Position numbers and translations under genes: made by a program. Shown in pieces: positions 48,990-58,696 of a DNA stretch of 64,000 nt. Origin of the DNA: Chromatiales bacterium 21-64-14. Its GTDB lineage: Bacteria > Pseudomonadota > Gammaproteobacteria > 21-64-14. Numbering within the stretch: the stretch's first letter is position 1; every line of letters begins with the position of its first letter. The notes under the pieces were generated by a model. It was not told the origin of the DNA and ran no database searches. It was given only the letters and a program-made list of their open reading frames with translations. Where the stretch lies: positions 1-64,000 of the forward strand of contig NCBI01000015.1 of assembly GCA_002255365.1 (NCBI GenBank). Direction: 5' to 3'.

Positions 48990-49661
48990 GGATCGACCCG
49001 CGACGGTGCAAACCCCCCGGGCGCCGGAATCCGGGGCCGGATACCGGCGGGCCGGCTCTGAAACCGCGCATCGGCGCCACGGTAGCGGGCAAAGGACCGG
49101 ATGATCTGCACCGAGTCTCGCGCCGCGGACGCCAGGGGGGCGGCTTGCCGACTCCGCGGTCTGCTGCAGGCGCGGGACATCGGCTGGCTTCCCCACGCGC
49201 CCAACGCGGCCATGACATAGGGCTGAGCGCGGGCGGTGCCGTGGCCCAGGGCAGCACGCAGGGTGGCGCGGGCCGGGGCACCGATACGCACCAAGGCCTG
49301 GGCGGCTGCGTGGCGGATCAGCGGGTGCGGATCCCGGCTAAGCCCGGTCAGGTACGGCAGGGCCTTGGGGCTACCCAACTCCCCGAGGTCCAGCACCATC
49401 CACAGGCGCAACTGCGGATCCCCCGCGGCACGGACCATCGGCGCTACCGCCCGATCGTCCCCGATGCGGGCCAAGGCATCTGCCGTCGGGATCGTCCATG
49501 GCGCGGATCAAGGCTTCCACCGCGCGCGGATCCGTCCGGTCGGCGAGCTGTCCGGCCGCGCTCCAACGCAGACTCGGAATCCGCGAACGCAACCGCTGCA
49601 GCAATTCGGCCACGGAGGCGCCGCTACCGCGCGGAGCCGTCGGCGGCGTGGCAATTCGCAT
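48990..49661 (-). pseudogene. HEAT-repeat protein, several frameshifts
   Basis: Frame 1 from ATG 49661: SVAELLQRLRSRIPSLRWSA, AGQLADRTDPRAVEALIRAM, DDPD, then a shift near 49475-49482 to LARIGDDRAVAPMVRAAGDP, LPYLTGLSRDPHPLIRHAAA, ALVRIGAPARATLRAALGH, then KPADVPRLQQTAES in a third frame (about 49130-49190), then PLASAARDSVQIIRSFARYR. Each piece reads as HEAT/PBS-lyase repeats, and the parts join only with two or three frameshifts. The scattered lesions make decay more likely than one sequencing error. A MITE sits 75 bp upstream of the start. Confidence 0.75.
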
Positions 49662-49735
49662 AGCGTAGCTCGGTCCGGACTTCACGGCGAGACGAAGGCG
49701 GACCCGGCAGGAACAAAATCCTGCCAGGGCGAGTC

Positions 49736-49880
49736 TAGAACCTATCTCAAAATCGCAGATCGGGCGTTCAGGCAAGGCGCGGGCCCTGCGAGGAGCGCAG
49801 TTTACACCCAGTAAATGAGCACCGCAGCAGGGTCCGCAACGCCGCATGGGCGATCGAGATGCATTTTGAGATAGGTTCTA
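49736..49880 (+). mobile_element. MITE-like element, copy 3, best conserved (145 bp)
   Basis: Perfect terminal inverted repeats of at least 18 bp, TAGAACCTATCTCAAAAT and its complement, flanked by CTAG-type sequence at both ends. The interior matches copy 1 almost throughout. No transposase inside. Immediately upstream of a HEAT-repeat pseudogene and about 120 bp upstream of an exported thioredoxin-fold gene. Confidence 0.8.
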
Positions 49881-50000
49881 GTTATCTTATAAAGATAGTT
49901 ATACTGGAAGCACGGTGTACGGCCATTCCTGGCCCCAGCACGGCGGAGACCCAATGGACAAATACCATACGGTAACGCCGGTTTCCGGGACCGGGCCACG

Positions 50001-52448
50001 ATGACGGCGGGACGGTGGCCAGGGTGCGGCGCTACCCGGTTGCTGGTGCGAATCGTCGGGTTCTACGGGTTTTTGTTGCTCACGCTGTCGCTCGGCGCGC
50101 CGGCTCTCGCAGCGACAGCCGCCTCCGGCCACGCGCGTGACGCGCCCCGCTATACCAACCGCCTGATCCATTCCGCCGACCCCTATCTGCTACTTCACGC
50201 CCACAATCCGGTGGACTGGTATCCCTGGGGGCCGGAGGCTATCGAAAAGGCACGCCGGGAACACAAACCCATCTTCGTATCCATCGGCTACAGCACCTGC
50301 TACTGGTGCCATGTGGCGGAACGGACACTGTACTCGGACCCGGACATCGCCAAGTTGATGAACCGGTGGTTTATCAACATCAAGGTCGATCGGGAGCAAC
50401 GCCCGGACCTCGATCAGATCTACATGCTGGCCACGGAAATCCTCACGAGCCATGGCGGGTGGCCGAACAATGTGTTTCTGACCCCGGACCTGAAGCCGTT
50501 CTTCGCCGGCAGCTATTTCCCGCCCACCGATGACAGTTTCGGCCGACCGGGCTTCCCGTCCGTATTGCGGATGGTCCACGAACAGTGGACCGATCACCGG
50601 AAAGAGGTGCTCGCCAAGGCGAACCGCGTATACCAGATCATGCAGCAGGTAGGCGTTCCCGGTGCGAGCGCACCCGCACCGGTACGGCCGCTGGCCTGGG
50701 TGCAGCAAGCCCGGCGTGCCTTTGAGACGCGCTTCGATTGGAAATACGGCGGCCTGCCCAACGGCCCGGCGCAGGCGAAATTCGCGCGCGCGCCGATCCT
50801 GGAGCTCTGGCTTGCGGACGCGCGCGTGACCCGCAACCAGAAGGCCCTGGGCATGCTGCGCGGGACGCTGGACGCGATGGCCCTGGGCGGCATCCACGAC
50901 GCGCTAGGCGGTGGTTTCCACCGCTACAGCACGGAACGCACCTGGTCCGTGCCCCATTTCGAGAAGATGCTCTACGACAACGCACAGTTGCTGGACGTGT
51001 ACACCCGCGCTTTCCAACTCACTGGCGACCCCCTGTACCGCGCCATGGCGCTGGACATCGGCGGATATCTCCAACGCGACATGAGCGCACCGGGCGGTGG
51101 CTTCTACACCGCTCAGGATGCCGAAGTCCATGGCGTGGAAGGGTCGAGCTACGTGTGGACCCGCAGCCAGATCGACGCGGCGTTGGGCAAGACGGCGGCC
51201 AAGCGTTTCTTTACAGTCTACGAACTCACGCCCATGCCGGACCCGACCCGCGAGCAGCAACTGAACGGACTCGTCCCCGGGGTCCTCCGGGTCCGACTGC
51301 CCCTCGCGAAAACGTTAAAAGACGCCGGTTACCCGGCGGTGATGCCCATGCTGACGGCGCTGCGTCCCGAACGCGACAAGCTGTTCGCGATCCGCGAGCG
51401 TCGAGCACAGCCCTTCACCGACCGCAAGATCGTGGTCGCGCTCAACGGATTGGCGATCACTGCTTATGCCCACGCCGCGGGGGTTCTGCGGGAGCCGGTC
51501 TATCTCCAACTGGCCAGCCGCGCCGCAACCCGGATCTGGGACATCGCCTACAGTCCCAAGACCCGCTCATTGAAACACGAGATCTTCGATGGGCGGGCCC
51601 ACACCGATGCGTTCCTGGATGACTACGCACTGTTGGGAAATGGCTTCCTCTCACTCTATGAGGCGACTCACCAAGCGCGCTGGCGTACCCACGCGCAGAC
51701 CATGGCCGACATCATCCTGGAACGGTTCCTGCGCCCGGACGGCGGCTTGGCCACGGTGCCGACGGAAAAAGACCTTCTGATCCCTCCCGAGGACACCGGT
51801 GACAACACCTACCCGTCCGGCACCTCCGCCACCGTGGCCCTGCTGCAAGGTCTCTCCGCCAGCAGCACCGGAAACCCACGCTACGCAGAAGCGGCGGCGA
51901 AGATCATCCGGCATGTGAGCGGCCAAGTCGCCAAGGATCCAGGGCAATGGGGTAGCCTGGTGGCGTTTCTTGCCCTGCATCCGCAAACCCGGGCGGAGAC
52001 GGTTGCGGAAAACGCACCGGCCCCGCAGAAGGCGCCCTCGAAGGGATTCCACGTGCCGGATAGCGCCGACCATGTGCACGCCAGCGCCACGGCCGGGATC
52101 ACCGCCGGACAGGACGAGATTACCGTTACCCTGCGGATCGACCCGGGCTATCATGTGAATGCGAACCCGGCGTCTTTCGACTACTTGGTGCCAACGGCGG
52201 TGCGTTTCGATGGCCTGACTCCATCCCGGGTCGTCTATCCCAATCCGGTACGGATCACGCCGGCCTTCGCCACCGAAGGGCTGAACGTCTATGAAGGTAC
52301 CGCCCACATCACCAGCGTGTTCCCCGCCGGCACCCTGAAACCCGCGGGCACGGTGCATGGCGACGTGCGGGTGCAAGCCTGCAACGAACAAGTATGCCTG
52401 CCCCCCGCCACCTTGCCGCTGACAGTGCCTGCCGCCAGGGCCAACTGA
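50001..52448 (+). CDS. Exported DUF255 thioredoxin-fold protein fused to a DsbD N-terminal-like domain
   Basis: 815 aa. Signal peptide/anchor 1-39 ([20 protein letters not shown]). Residues 50-205: DUF255 (YyaL/DsbH-like thioredoxin fold) with [25 protein letters not shown] at C100-C103, [20 protein letters not shown] and [20 protein letters not shown]. Residues 215-640: (alpha/alpha)6 barrel, e.g. [20 protein letters not shown] and [16 protein letters not shown]. Residues 660-812: a DsbD-alpha/DsbC-like (PF11412) domain, [20 protein letters not shown] and [20 protein letters not shown] with a Cys pair (CNEQVC). Both redox parts are periplasmic. An electron-relay or thiol-repair role is inferred; the family's substrate is unknown. 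Confidence 0.82.
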   Translation: MTAGRWPGCGATRLLVRIVGFYGFLLLTLSLGAPALAATAASGHARDAPRYTNRLIHSADPYLLLHAHNPVDWYPWGPEAIEKARREHKPIFVSIGYSTCYWCHVAERTLYSDPDIAKLMNRWFINIKVDREQRPDLDQIYMLATEILTSHGGWPNNVFLTPDLKPFFAGSYFPPTDDSFGRPGFPSVLRMVHEQWTDHRKEVLAKANRVYQIMQQVGVPGASAPAPVRPLAWVQQARRAFETRFDWKYGGLPNGPAQAKFARAPILELWLADARVTRNQKALGMLRGTLDAMALGGIHDALGGGFHRYSTERTWSVPHFEKMLYDNAQLLDVYTRAFQLTGDPLYRAMALDIGGYLQRDMSAPGGGFYTAQDAEVHGVEGSSYVWTRSQIDAALGKTAAKRFFTVYELTPMPDPTREQQLNGLVPGVLRVRLPLAKTLKDAGYPAVMPMLTALRPERDKLFAIRERRAQPFTDRKIVVALNGLAITAYAHAAGVLREPVYLQLASRAATRIWDIAYSPKTRSLKHEIFDGRAHTDAFLDDYALLGNGFLSLYEATHQARWRTHAQTMADIILERFLRPDGGLATVPTEKDLLIPPEDTGDNTYPSGTSATVALLQGLSASSTGNPRYAEAAAKIIRHVSGQVAKDPGQWGSLVAFLALHPQTRAETVAENAPAPQKAPSKGFHVPDSADHVHASATAGITAGQDEITVTLRIDPGYHVNANPASFDYLVPTAVRFDGLTPSRVVYPNPVRITPAFATEGLNVYEGTAHITSVFPAGTLKPAGTVHGDVRVQACNEQVCLPPATLPLTVPAARAN

Positions 52449-52495
52449 AGCTTCGCTGTCCGCTTCAAACCGACGCCGCCGGCCAACGGATCCCG

Positions 52496-53533
52496 CTACA
52501 GCGAGGTCCTCAACCGCACGCAGTTCCGACCCGCGGCCTGCGCTTCGGATAGGGCTGCGCCGGTAAGCTGAAACAAACGGCTAAGATCTGCTTCCGGAGA
52601 CAAGGCCATCGTCGAGGCCCCGATGGCAAGCGCCAGATCCAGGCTCACCCCGTCCGCGGTCACCGGCTCCCCGCAAACGCGCGACAAGATCCGGTTCGCA
52701 GTGAGCATCACCGTGTCCTCGGTGCAATTGCCAAGAAATATCAGGAATTGGTCGTCGGCGAAACGCCCGATCAGATCCTGCGGACGGATCGAGGAACGAA
52801 TCCGTTGCGCAACTTCACGGAGGGCCCAATCCGTGACGCCGGGGCCGTAACGCCCAGTGATCGTCTTTAGGTTGCCCACCTCCACCATTACGACCGAAAT
52901 GGGTACGTTGCGGACACGGCAATGTTCCACCTCCACCGGAAGAAGCTCGTCCATCGCCTGCCGGTTCCACGAACGGGTCGGGGAATCGATCAACGCCGCG
53001 CGGCGTGCCTCGTCCAGCACCGAAATGAGCTGCGCCTGCGCCTCGCTCAACGCGGCCACTTTGAGCTCATTCTCGGCCCACTCCGCCAGATTGCGCAAGG
53101 TCTCGGACTCCGACGGGGTCAGCCGCCGCGGAACCCGGCCGATGATGCACAAAGTCCCGACATTACTGCCTTCATAACGTAGGGGGTGGCCCGCGTAGAA
53201 GCGGATATGGGGCTCTCCGCTCACCAAGGGATTGTCAGCGAAGTCCGGGTCCAGCAACGTGTCGGGCACCACGAAAGAGTCGGCTCCCAGAATGGTATGG
53301 CCGCAGAAGGAGATTTCCCGGGAGGTCTCGGATGCAGCCAGACCCTGAGCCGACTTGAACCACTGGCATCGGGCAGTAATCAACGAAACCAGGGCGATCG
53401 GGACATTCAGCACCTGGCAGGCCAGACGCGTGATCCGGTCGAACCGTTCCTCCGCTGGCGAGTAGATGCTTCCCAGGGCATCCAGCAGCAGCAGCCGCGC
53501 CTGCTCGTCTTCGGGTATACCAGGCTTCTTCAC
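52496..53533 (-). CDS. GAF-GGDEF protein with degenerate active site
   Basis: 345 aa from GTG 53533 (ACAGG upstream); longer frames upstream are not gene-like. GAF domain (about 15-160): RLLLLDALGSIYSPAEERFD, VPIALVSLITARCQWFKSAQ, GLAASETSREISFCGHTILG, FYAGHPLRYEGSNVGTLCII. GGDEF-like domain (about 175-340): LIDSPTRSWNRQAMDELLPV, VMVEVGNLKTITGRYGPGVT, LIGRFADDQFLIFLGNCTED. The signature is FADDQF instead of GG(D/E)EF, so cyclase activity is doubtful; it may bind c-di-GMP or GTP, or act as a GAF-controlled scaffold. Confidence 0.8.
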   Translation of the reverse strand: MKKPGIPEDEQARLLLLDALGSIYSPAEERFDRITRLACQVLNVPIALVSLITARCQWFKSAQGLAASETSREISFCGHTILGADSFVVPDTLLDPDFADNPLVSGEPHIRFYAGHPLRYEGSNVGTLCIIGRVPRRLTPSESETLRNLAEWAENELKVAALSEAQAQLISVLDEARRAALIDSPTRSWNRQAMDELLPVEVEHCRVRNVPISVVMVEVGNLKTITGRYGPGVTDWALREVAQRIRSSIRPQDLIGRFADDQFLIFLGNCTEDTVMLTANRILSRVCGEPVTADGVSLDLALAIGASTMALSPEADLSRLFQLTGAALSEAQAAGRNCVRLRTSL

Positions 53534-53693
53534 AGGAACCTGTCCAACATAGCTTGAACTCCACCGCCTGCGCGCGCGGCAATCGCGGCACCGGCCATCG
53601 GTCGCCAGGCTACCACACGTTTCATATCCACACCGCCTGATATCCGGCGCGGACCCAGCACTGGCCATAACGGCGCGCTGCGGCCGCGCAAAA

Positions 53694-54230
53694 TCATCCG
53701 ACACCGGAAATTCTGGCCTCCCGTCGCAGGCGCAGAAAATGCAACGGGGAATACACGGCCAGTACCGCCCCATAGACCAATATCCCGGAGGCAAACCAAT
53801 AGCCAGGGTCTATGGCCGGGTCCGGGTAGACCACCCACAGGGAGATGCCGAGCAGCGCCATGAACACGGGCGGAAGCAAGATCAGCATCAGCGAACTCAC
53901 GGGATTCGCCGCGGACGCAACCCGGACCTGCAGATGAAAGTACTCCGTCTCTCCCAGAGCCCGGATGAACCACAAGCGCATACTGTTCGACGTCGATACC
54001 AGGAACGACACCACCATCACCATGATTCCAGCGCCCGCATTCCAGTACGGAATGACGCACACAAACAGCGTCAGAAACGCGTACCACCATCGGAATTTCC
54101 TAACGATGGGGTTAGCCTCCAGTTTCAGTCCAGGCGATGCCAGATACGTCGTTCCGATGTCCCCGATGCGGGAAATCAGAATCCCGACCACCAGCAATCG
54201 GACCAGATGATCAGAAATAGCAGGTTGCAT
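53694..54230 (-). CDS. Small integral membrane protein of unknown function
   Basis: 178 aa from ATG 54230. Five hydrophobic segments: LVRLLVVGILISRIGDIGTT, WWYAFLTLFVCVIPYWNAGA, GAGIMVMVVSFLVSTSNSMR, SLMLILLPPVFMALLGISLW and WFASGILVYGAVLAVYSPLH, with LEANPIVRKFRWWY between the first two. No domain recognised. On the same strand between GNAT and GAF-GGDEF genes. Confidence 0.65.
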   Translation of the reverse strand: MQPAISDHLVRLLVVGILISRIGDIGTTYLASPGLKLEANPIVRKFRWWYAFLTLFVCVIPYWNAGAGIMVMVVSFLVSTSNSMRLWFIRALGETEYFHLQVRVASAANPVSSLMLILLPPVFMALLGISLWVVYPDPAIDPGYWFASGILVYGAVLAVYSPLHFLRLRREARISGVG

Positions 54231-54374
54231 ACAGATCAGACCTCGCGGACATCCCCATGACCAACGTGGTGCAGCAGGCGGTCCCGGATTGATCCGCGCT
54301 GATGCCGATGCGCCGCAACGACACGGCGCCTCCCATGCCATCGCTGCGCCGAAACCGGGGCTTGGGTAGGCGGT

Positions 54375-54887
54375 TTACCGCCCGCCCGCCCCAATCAACA
54401 GCCCCATGAGGATACTATCCTGGTAACACCCGTCCAATTTCCGGGCCTTGGCCTTGCAGCCTTCCCGCCGAAACCCAAATGCCTCGTACAAACGAATCGC
54501 GACCGCATTATTCTCAAAAACTTCCAGTTCGACCTTCTCGAGCCCGTAGCGCCCCGCGTGGCGGAGGCATTCGGAGAGCAGCTCCCTGCCGATCCCACGC
54601 CCCCGATAGGACATCCGCACCCCCATCCCAAGCCGGCCTATGTGAGTGAAGCCTTCTTCAACGTGGGGGATCACGTCGCACCACCCGACGATCTTCTGAT
54701 GTTCAACCGCAACCACCTGGGGAAGCCGGTTGGTGATGACGATCTGCAGAAATGCCCGGTGAATTTCCAGCGGGATCCCATGCGCAATGGCCATGTACTG
54801 CCGCTCGGCGCAGACCTCATTGAGAGCCTCGTTAAAGCTCTCCAGGTCACCATCACGAACCTCCCGGATCTCAATATCGGTTTCCAT
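54375..54887 (-). CDS. GNAT family N-acetyltransferase
   Basis: 170 aa from ATG 54887 (GGGAG upstream). IEIREVRDGDLESFNEALNE opens the fold; VGWCDVIPHVEEGFTHIGRL G MGVRMSYRGRGIGRELLSEC is motif A with the acetyl-CoA loop (RGRGIG); VELEVFENNAVAIRLYEAFG F follows as motif B. Close to RimI/YhhY-like proteins; substrate unknown. Confidence 0.85.
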   Translation of the reverse strand: METDIEIREVRDGDLESFNEALNEVCAERQYMAIAHGIPLEIHRAFLQIVITNRLPQVVAVEHQKIVGWCDVIPHVEEGFTHIGRLGMGVRMSYRGRGIGRELLSECLRHAGRYGLEKVELEVFENNAVAIRLYEAFGFRREGCKAKARKLDGCYQDSILMGLLIGAGGR

Positions 54888-55031
54888 CGGCTCCCGCAGT
54901 CCGCCCGGCCCCGCACACCACGTGGTCATTCTCCATAGGGGCTTATGGCCCCGCCTCCTTGTCCCCACCGCTCTCCGTACCGTACCGGCGCGTTCCTGCC
55001 TTGGTCGGTGTCGCTAGACTGCCTCGACCGT

Positions 55032-55934
55032 TCAAGACGTTCTTCCGCTCTCCAGCCAGTGGGCACACGCAAGACCCAGTTCCCGAACGGCACGGCGCTC
55101 GTATTCGGCGATCTCGTCTTCCGTGAGAATGGCGCGCCAGCGACCGTTTGTGCCCTTGTGGATAAACGTCGCCGCTCCACCCTCCCAGAAAATGCCGCCC
55201 AGCGGTACACTTTTCTCAGCGTGCGCCTTCATATACTCGAAGCTACAGTGCCGCAGGATCGCCTCCCATCGTTGCTCATTGACGGGAATATCGAGAAACT
55301 CCGCGATCCTTCGGATCTCGGCACCCATGTCGCTCTTGAGATTGGCGAAATGCGTCATATAGACATTCGGAAGGCCTCTAATGGCCCACCATGACCGCAC
55401 GTTTTCCCAGAACGGCCACCATGGCTGGCCATCCTGATCGAGCCAGTCGTGATAATACTGGATGATCGACGACGGTGGTTGGCCGATGGGCGGTCCGACC
55501 CTCCCGGGACTATCATTCAGGGCCTCGTACCAAGCTTCGTTCGCTGTCGCATGGTGATTGTACAGACTCCACAAAACGTCGCGGCCATCCCTGCCGATAT
55601 AAACGTATTTAGCCTTTTCAGAAAACACCAAGGCATCTACCGGCAGATGCGTCTTGACGAACCTGCGGTGCTCCTGCTGCTCGACCGAGGCAAGCTTGTC
55701 CGCCTTCGGAGGAATCCGAAGATCCATCCAAGGCGACATTTCCGGGACATTCAGACCCTCCCTGCCATCAAACAGCAGCTGCGCGATGATCTGTTGCATC
55801 CAGGTCGTTCCCGACTTGGCATAGGTCGCGATTACGATGTCATCGTCCCGGAATTTGAAATCATTCCAGATCGTGGAGTCGAAATGGTGGCTCTGGAGTT
55901 CGCGAGTTTTTCGGGGAACGGCATTTCTGTCCAT
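55032..55934 (-). CDS. Cytosolic-type sulfotransferase (PAPS-dependent)
   Basis: 300 aa. 5'-phosphosulfate loop VIATYAKSGTTWMQQIIAQL, RFVKTHLPVDAL with the catalytic-type His, 3'-phosphate site KYVYIGRDGRDVLWSLYNHH, and C-terminal FIHKGTNGRWRAILTEDE (the RKGxxGDWKxxFT element). The Sulfotransfer_1 domain spans the whole chain. Acceptor unknown; adjacent GNAT and membrane-protein genes suggest, but do not prove, small-molecule or lipid modification. Its GC content looks lower than that of neighbours, a possible sign of transfer. Confidence 0.88.
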   Translation of the reverse strand: MDRNAVPRKTRELQSHHFDSTIWNDFKFRDDDIVIATYAKSGTTWMQQIIAQLLFDGREGLNVPEMSPWMDLRIPPKADKLASVEQQEHRRFVKTHLPVDALVFSEKAKYVYIGRDGRDVLWSLYNHHATANEAWYEALNDSPGRVGPPIGQPPSSIIQYYHDWLDQDGQPWWPFWENVRSWWAIRGLPNVYMTHFANLKSDMGAEIRRIAEFLDIPVNEQRWEAILRHCSFEYMKAHAEKSVPLGGIFWEGGAATFIHKGTNGRWRAILTEDEIAEYERRAVRELGLACAHWLESGRTS

Positions 55935-56331
55935 AACACCCCCTATTCGGTGTCTTCCGGCCCCCTGCCGGATGCGTCAACCACCAGGGCCCTATCCGGG
56001 CAGGCTCACATATAGCGCGTAAGCATAGCGCTTATCGAACATCACGGCAGCGCCATCCGGCCCCTCCCTTCAACTCTACCATTGTAGGCAGCCACACGCC
56101 CATGCTCGGCCTCCGAGCCGCAGTAGAGCGCCGGAGACAGACGCAGCCCCGACATGGATCACGCTAGAGGTCGTCAACAGAGCCCGGTATGGGCGCGGAT
56201 ATCATGTCAGAATACTCAGAAGGGCTCGGGCGGCCGTTCAGCCGGCGTTCAGCTGGAACCGCTACAATGATTCTAACGGTGCGGCTCCCAGTTGGCGCGG
56301 CGCCCAAGCACCATTCATCGGGGGACCCCCC
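55935..56331. other. Divergent intergenic region (397 bp), nothing recognised
   Basis: Between the sulfotransferase (minus) and DUF6600 gene (plus). Both promoters must lie here; I could not identify them. No coding remnant. Confidence 0.4.
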
Positions 56332-57477
56332 ATGCGTAGACTAATGTTGATCACTGCCGTTGTACTGACGTTAGGGTTTGCCCCCACATTCGCTCCCCCC
56401 GCCACCGCCGATCCGGTCCGCGTCGATATGAGCATCATGTACCGTGACCTGGCCCCGTACGGCCGCTGGGTTCAGCGGCCTGTCTATGGTTGGGTCTGGG
56501 CACCCAACGGAGTAGCGCTGAACTGGCGGCCATACACCTATGGGCATTGGGCATACACGGACGACTACGGTTGGGTATGGGTGTCCAACTGGGAATGGGG
56601 CTGGGCGCCTTTTCACTACGGTCGCTGGACTTACGACGACGACTACGGTTGGGTATGGGTGCCAGGCACGGTGTGGGCGCCCGCGTGGGTGGCGTGGCGC
56701 TACGGCGACGACTGGGTAGGCTGGGCACCCATGCCGCCTGCGGCGGTCTGGCAGCCGTCCGGAGGATTCCTCGTCAGCACCGCGGTGATCGAACGGCACA
56801 TCCGGCCCAGTACCTGGGTATTCGTGCGCGAACGCGACTTCGTGCGCCCGAACCTTGCACGCTATGCCCAGATCCCGGCGCGCAACGTAGTCATCATAAA
56901 CTACACGCGCAACACCACCCAGTATCGCTTTGAGCAACACCGCATCATCAACCGCGGTGTCGACATCAGCCGAGTGGAACACGTCATCGGCCGGCCCGTG
57001 GCGCGCCAACGCGTCCGTGACGCGGACTCGTTCCGGGATTGGCGCGAACACAGAACCACGTCCGGAGCGTTGCGACTGTACCGCCCTCAGGTGATACAAG
57101 CCCCATCCAGAGCACACCCTCCGGCGCCAGCCCCCGTGCGCCAACAACCCGATCAGCAGCAGTTGCGCCAGCGCGCAGACACGCAACGCCGCGATCTGCT
57201 GCAGCGCCAGCGTCTGGAGCAGCGTCAGGTGGAAGAACGTTACGGCCGCAAGCTGCAACAACAGCCCCCAGCCGCAACCGCCGAGCGGCTACGCCGCCAG
57301 CGGCAACTGGAAACTCGGGAATTGCAGCGCGAATACCGTCGTCAGGACACCTTGCTCCAGCGCCGTGAGTCCCGCGACCGTTCGAGCGTCGGTCCGACCC
57401 CCAGCCAGCAGAAGCCGAAGCAACATTATCGGCCGCGCGACCGGCATAACCAACCTGACGGGAACAAACAGGATTGA
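56332..57477 (+). CDS. DUF6600/YXWGXW-repeat envelope protein
   Basis: 381 aa. Signal peptide 1-27. Residues 33-150 hold repeated aromatic motifs: LAPYGRWVQRPVYGWVWAPN, GHWAYTDDYGWVWVSNWEWG, WAPFHYGRWTYDDDYGWVWV, and VAWRYGDDWVGWAPMPP, the YXWGXW/DUF6600 pattern. A central STWVFVRERDFVRPNLARY segment is followed by a very long Gln/Arg-rich, coiled-coil-prone tail (about 250-381; RQQPDQQQLRQRADTQRRDL and so on). Such proteins are predicted to be periplasmic or cell-surface; function is unknown. Confidence 0.82.
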   Translation: MRRLMLITAVVLTLGFAPTFAPPATADPVRVDMSIMYRDLAPYGRWVQRPVYGWVWAPNGVALNWRPYTYGHWAYTDDYGWVWVSNWEWGWAPFHYGRWTYDDDYGWVWVPGTVWAPAWVAWRYGDDWVGWAPMPPAAVWQPSGGFLVSTAVIERHIRPSTWVFVRERDFVRPNLARYAQIPARNVVIINYTRNTTQYRFEQHRIINRGVDISRVEHVIGRPVARQRVRDADSFRDWREHRTTSGALRLYRPQVIQAPSRAHPPAPAPVRQQPDQQQLRQRADTQRRDLLQRQRLEQRQVEERYGRKLQQQPPAATAERLRRQRQLETRELQREYRRQDTLLQRRESRDRSSVGPTPSQQKPKQHYRPRDRHNQPDGNKQD

Positions 57478-58043
57478 TTTGCGCCGGTGCGCGGATGACT
57501 GTCGTGCGCCGGCGCCCAGATGGCGGGGAACGCGAAGACCCCCCTTATAGGATCCGTCGCCACGAGCAGCACCCGCGCACCCGGCGTGCCGCGAGCTTGG
57601 CGGTATGGACTGAAGAACGCCGCGGGCTTAGTGCCGAATCCCAAGCGGATAGTTGATGTATCGGTATCACGACAACGGGTAACGGGCTTTCGAACCCGAT
57701 TGGCCTCATGTCGCTGCTTACCCTACTCAATGTCATGATTGGCGGCCACGGGCCTGACCTTAACGGCAAGGCGCTGTACTCCCAGCCGAAAGATAGCGGC
57801 GTAGGGATGCATATGATGGGGGGATGACTCATTACGCCGAGGTCCGACCACACACATCCTTAATATACAGGCCAATACCAGGCCCCGGGCGCGCCCACCG
57901 GGACCGTGCTTCGAAACCACCGCTTTCCAAATATCGGCTGTAATACTGATTCAGGGGAGCCATCGCCGGGCAGCGTGCCCTGTGGTCATTCCGCTGCTAT
58001 CATGACGCATAATTTGCGCGCGCCGAATCCAGAGGAAACCGTC
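57478..58043. other. Intergenic DUF6600-lemA (566 bp), nothing recognised
   Basis: Both flanking genes are on the plus strand. An imperfect GC-rich hairpin follows the DUF6600 stop (about 57480-57515), too irregular to call a terminator. The lemA promoter should lie near 57850-58030; no clear pair was found. Confidence 0.4.
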
Positions 58044-58649
58044 ATGTCCGAGTTGCCTGCCATGAAGAAGATCGTGGGTTTCGCCGCCGTTCTGGGCATC
58101 GTACTGACGATGGGCGGCTGCGGGGTCAACAACATTCCCACCTATAAGCAGCAGGTGAACGCTGCCTGGAGTCAGGTGCTGAACGAATACCAGCGGCGTA
58201 CCGATCTGATACCGAATCTGGTAGCCACGGTGAAAGGTTATGCAACTCATGAGGCGGACGTACTGGAAGCCGTGACCAGGGCTCGCGCCAAGGTCACACA
58301 GACAAAAATTCCCGCTGATGTCCTCACCAACCCCAAAGCGTTCCATCAGTTCGAGAAGAATCAAGCGACCTTGGGCGGCGCGCTCTCGCGGCTTATGATG
58401 GTGACGGAAAATTATCCAAACCTGAAAGCGAACGAGAACTTTCTCGCCCTGCAATCGCAACTGGAAGGCACCGAGAACCGCATCGCGGTGGCGCGCCGTG
58501 ACTACATCCTCGCGGTGCAGCAGTACGATACGGAACTCACCACCATCCCCGGGCGGTGGTATCACTCCATGTTATACTCGAACTACGCGATGATTCAGAA
58601 CTTCACGATATCGGAACAAGCGCAAGAGGCGCCCAAGGTACACTTCTAA
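58044..58649 (+). CDS. lemA: LemA family lipoprotein
   Basis: 201 aa from ATG 58044 (AGAGGA 8 nt upstream). A lipobox-like end LTMGGCGVNN follows a signal helix. LemA blocks: VNAAWSQVLNEYQRRTDLIP, NLVATVKGYATHEADVLEAV, LMMVTENYPNLKANENFLAL, QSQLEGTENRIAVARRDYI. An alpha-helical bundle facing the periplasm; it is typically coupled with TPM-domain genes, as here, but function is unknown. Confidence 0.9.
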   Translation: MSELPAMKKIVGFAAVLGIVLTMGGCGVNNIPTYKQQVNAAWSQVLNEYQRRTDLIPNLVATVKGYATHEADVLEAVTRARAKVTQTKIPADVLTNPKAFHQFEKNQATLGGALSRLMMVTENYPNLKANENFLALQSQLEGTENRIAVARRDYILAVQQYDTELTTIPGRWYHSMLYSNYAMIQNFTISEQAQEAPKVHF

Positions 58650-58658
58650 GGCTTTGCC

Positions 58659-58679
58659 CCCTCTCCCACCGGGAGAGGG
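58659..58679. repeat. Hairpin CCCTCTCCC-ACC-GGGAGAGGG in the lemA-TPM gap
   Basis: Perfect 9-bp stem with 3-nt loop between the lemA stop and the next start. It resembles the common dispersed proteobacterial CCCTCTCCC/GGGAGAGGG repeats; it may modulate translation of the downstream gene. Confidence 0.7.
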
Positions 58680-58696
58680 AAGGGCGAGGATTCAGC

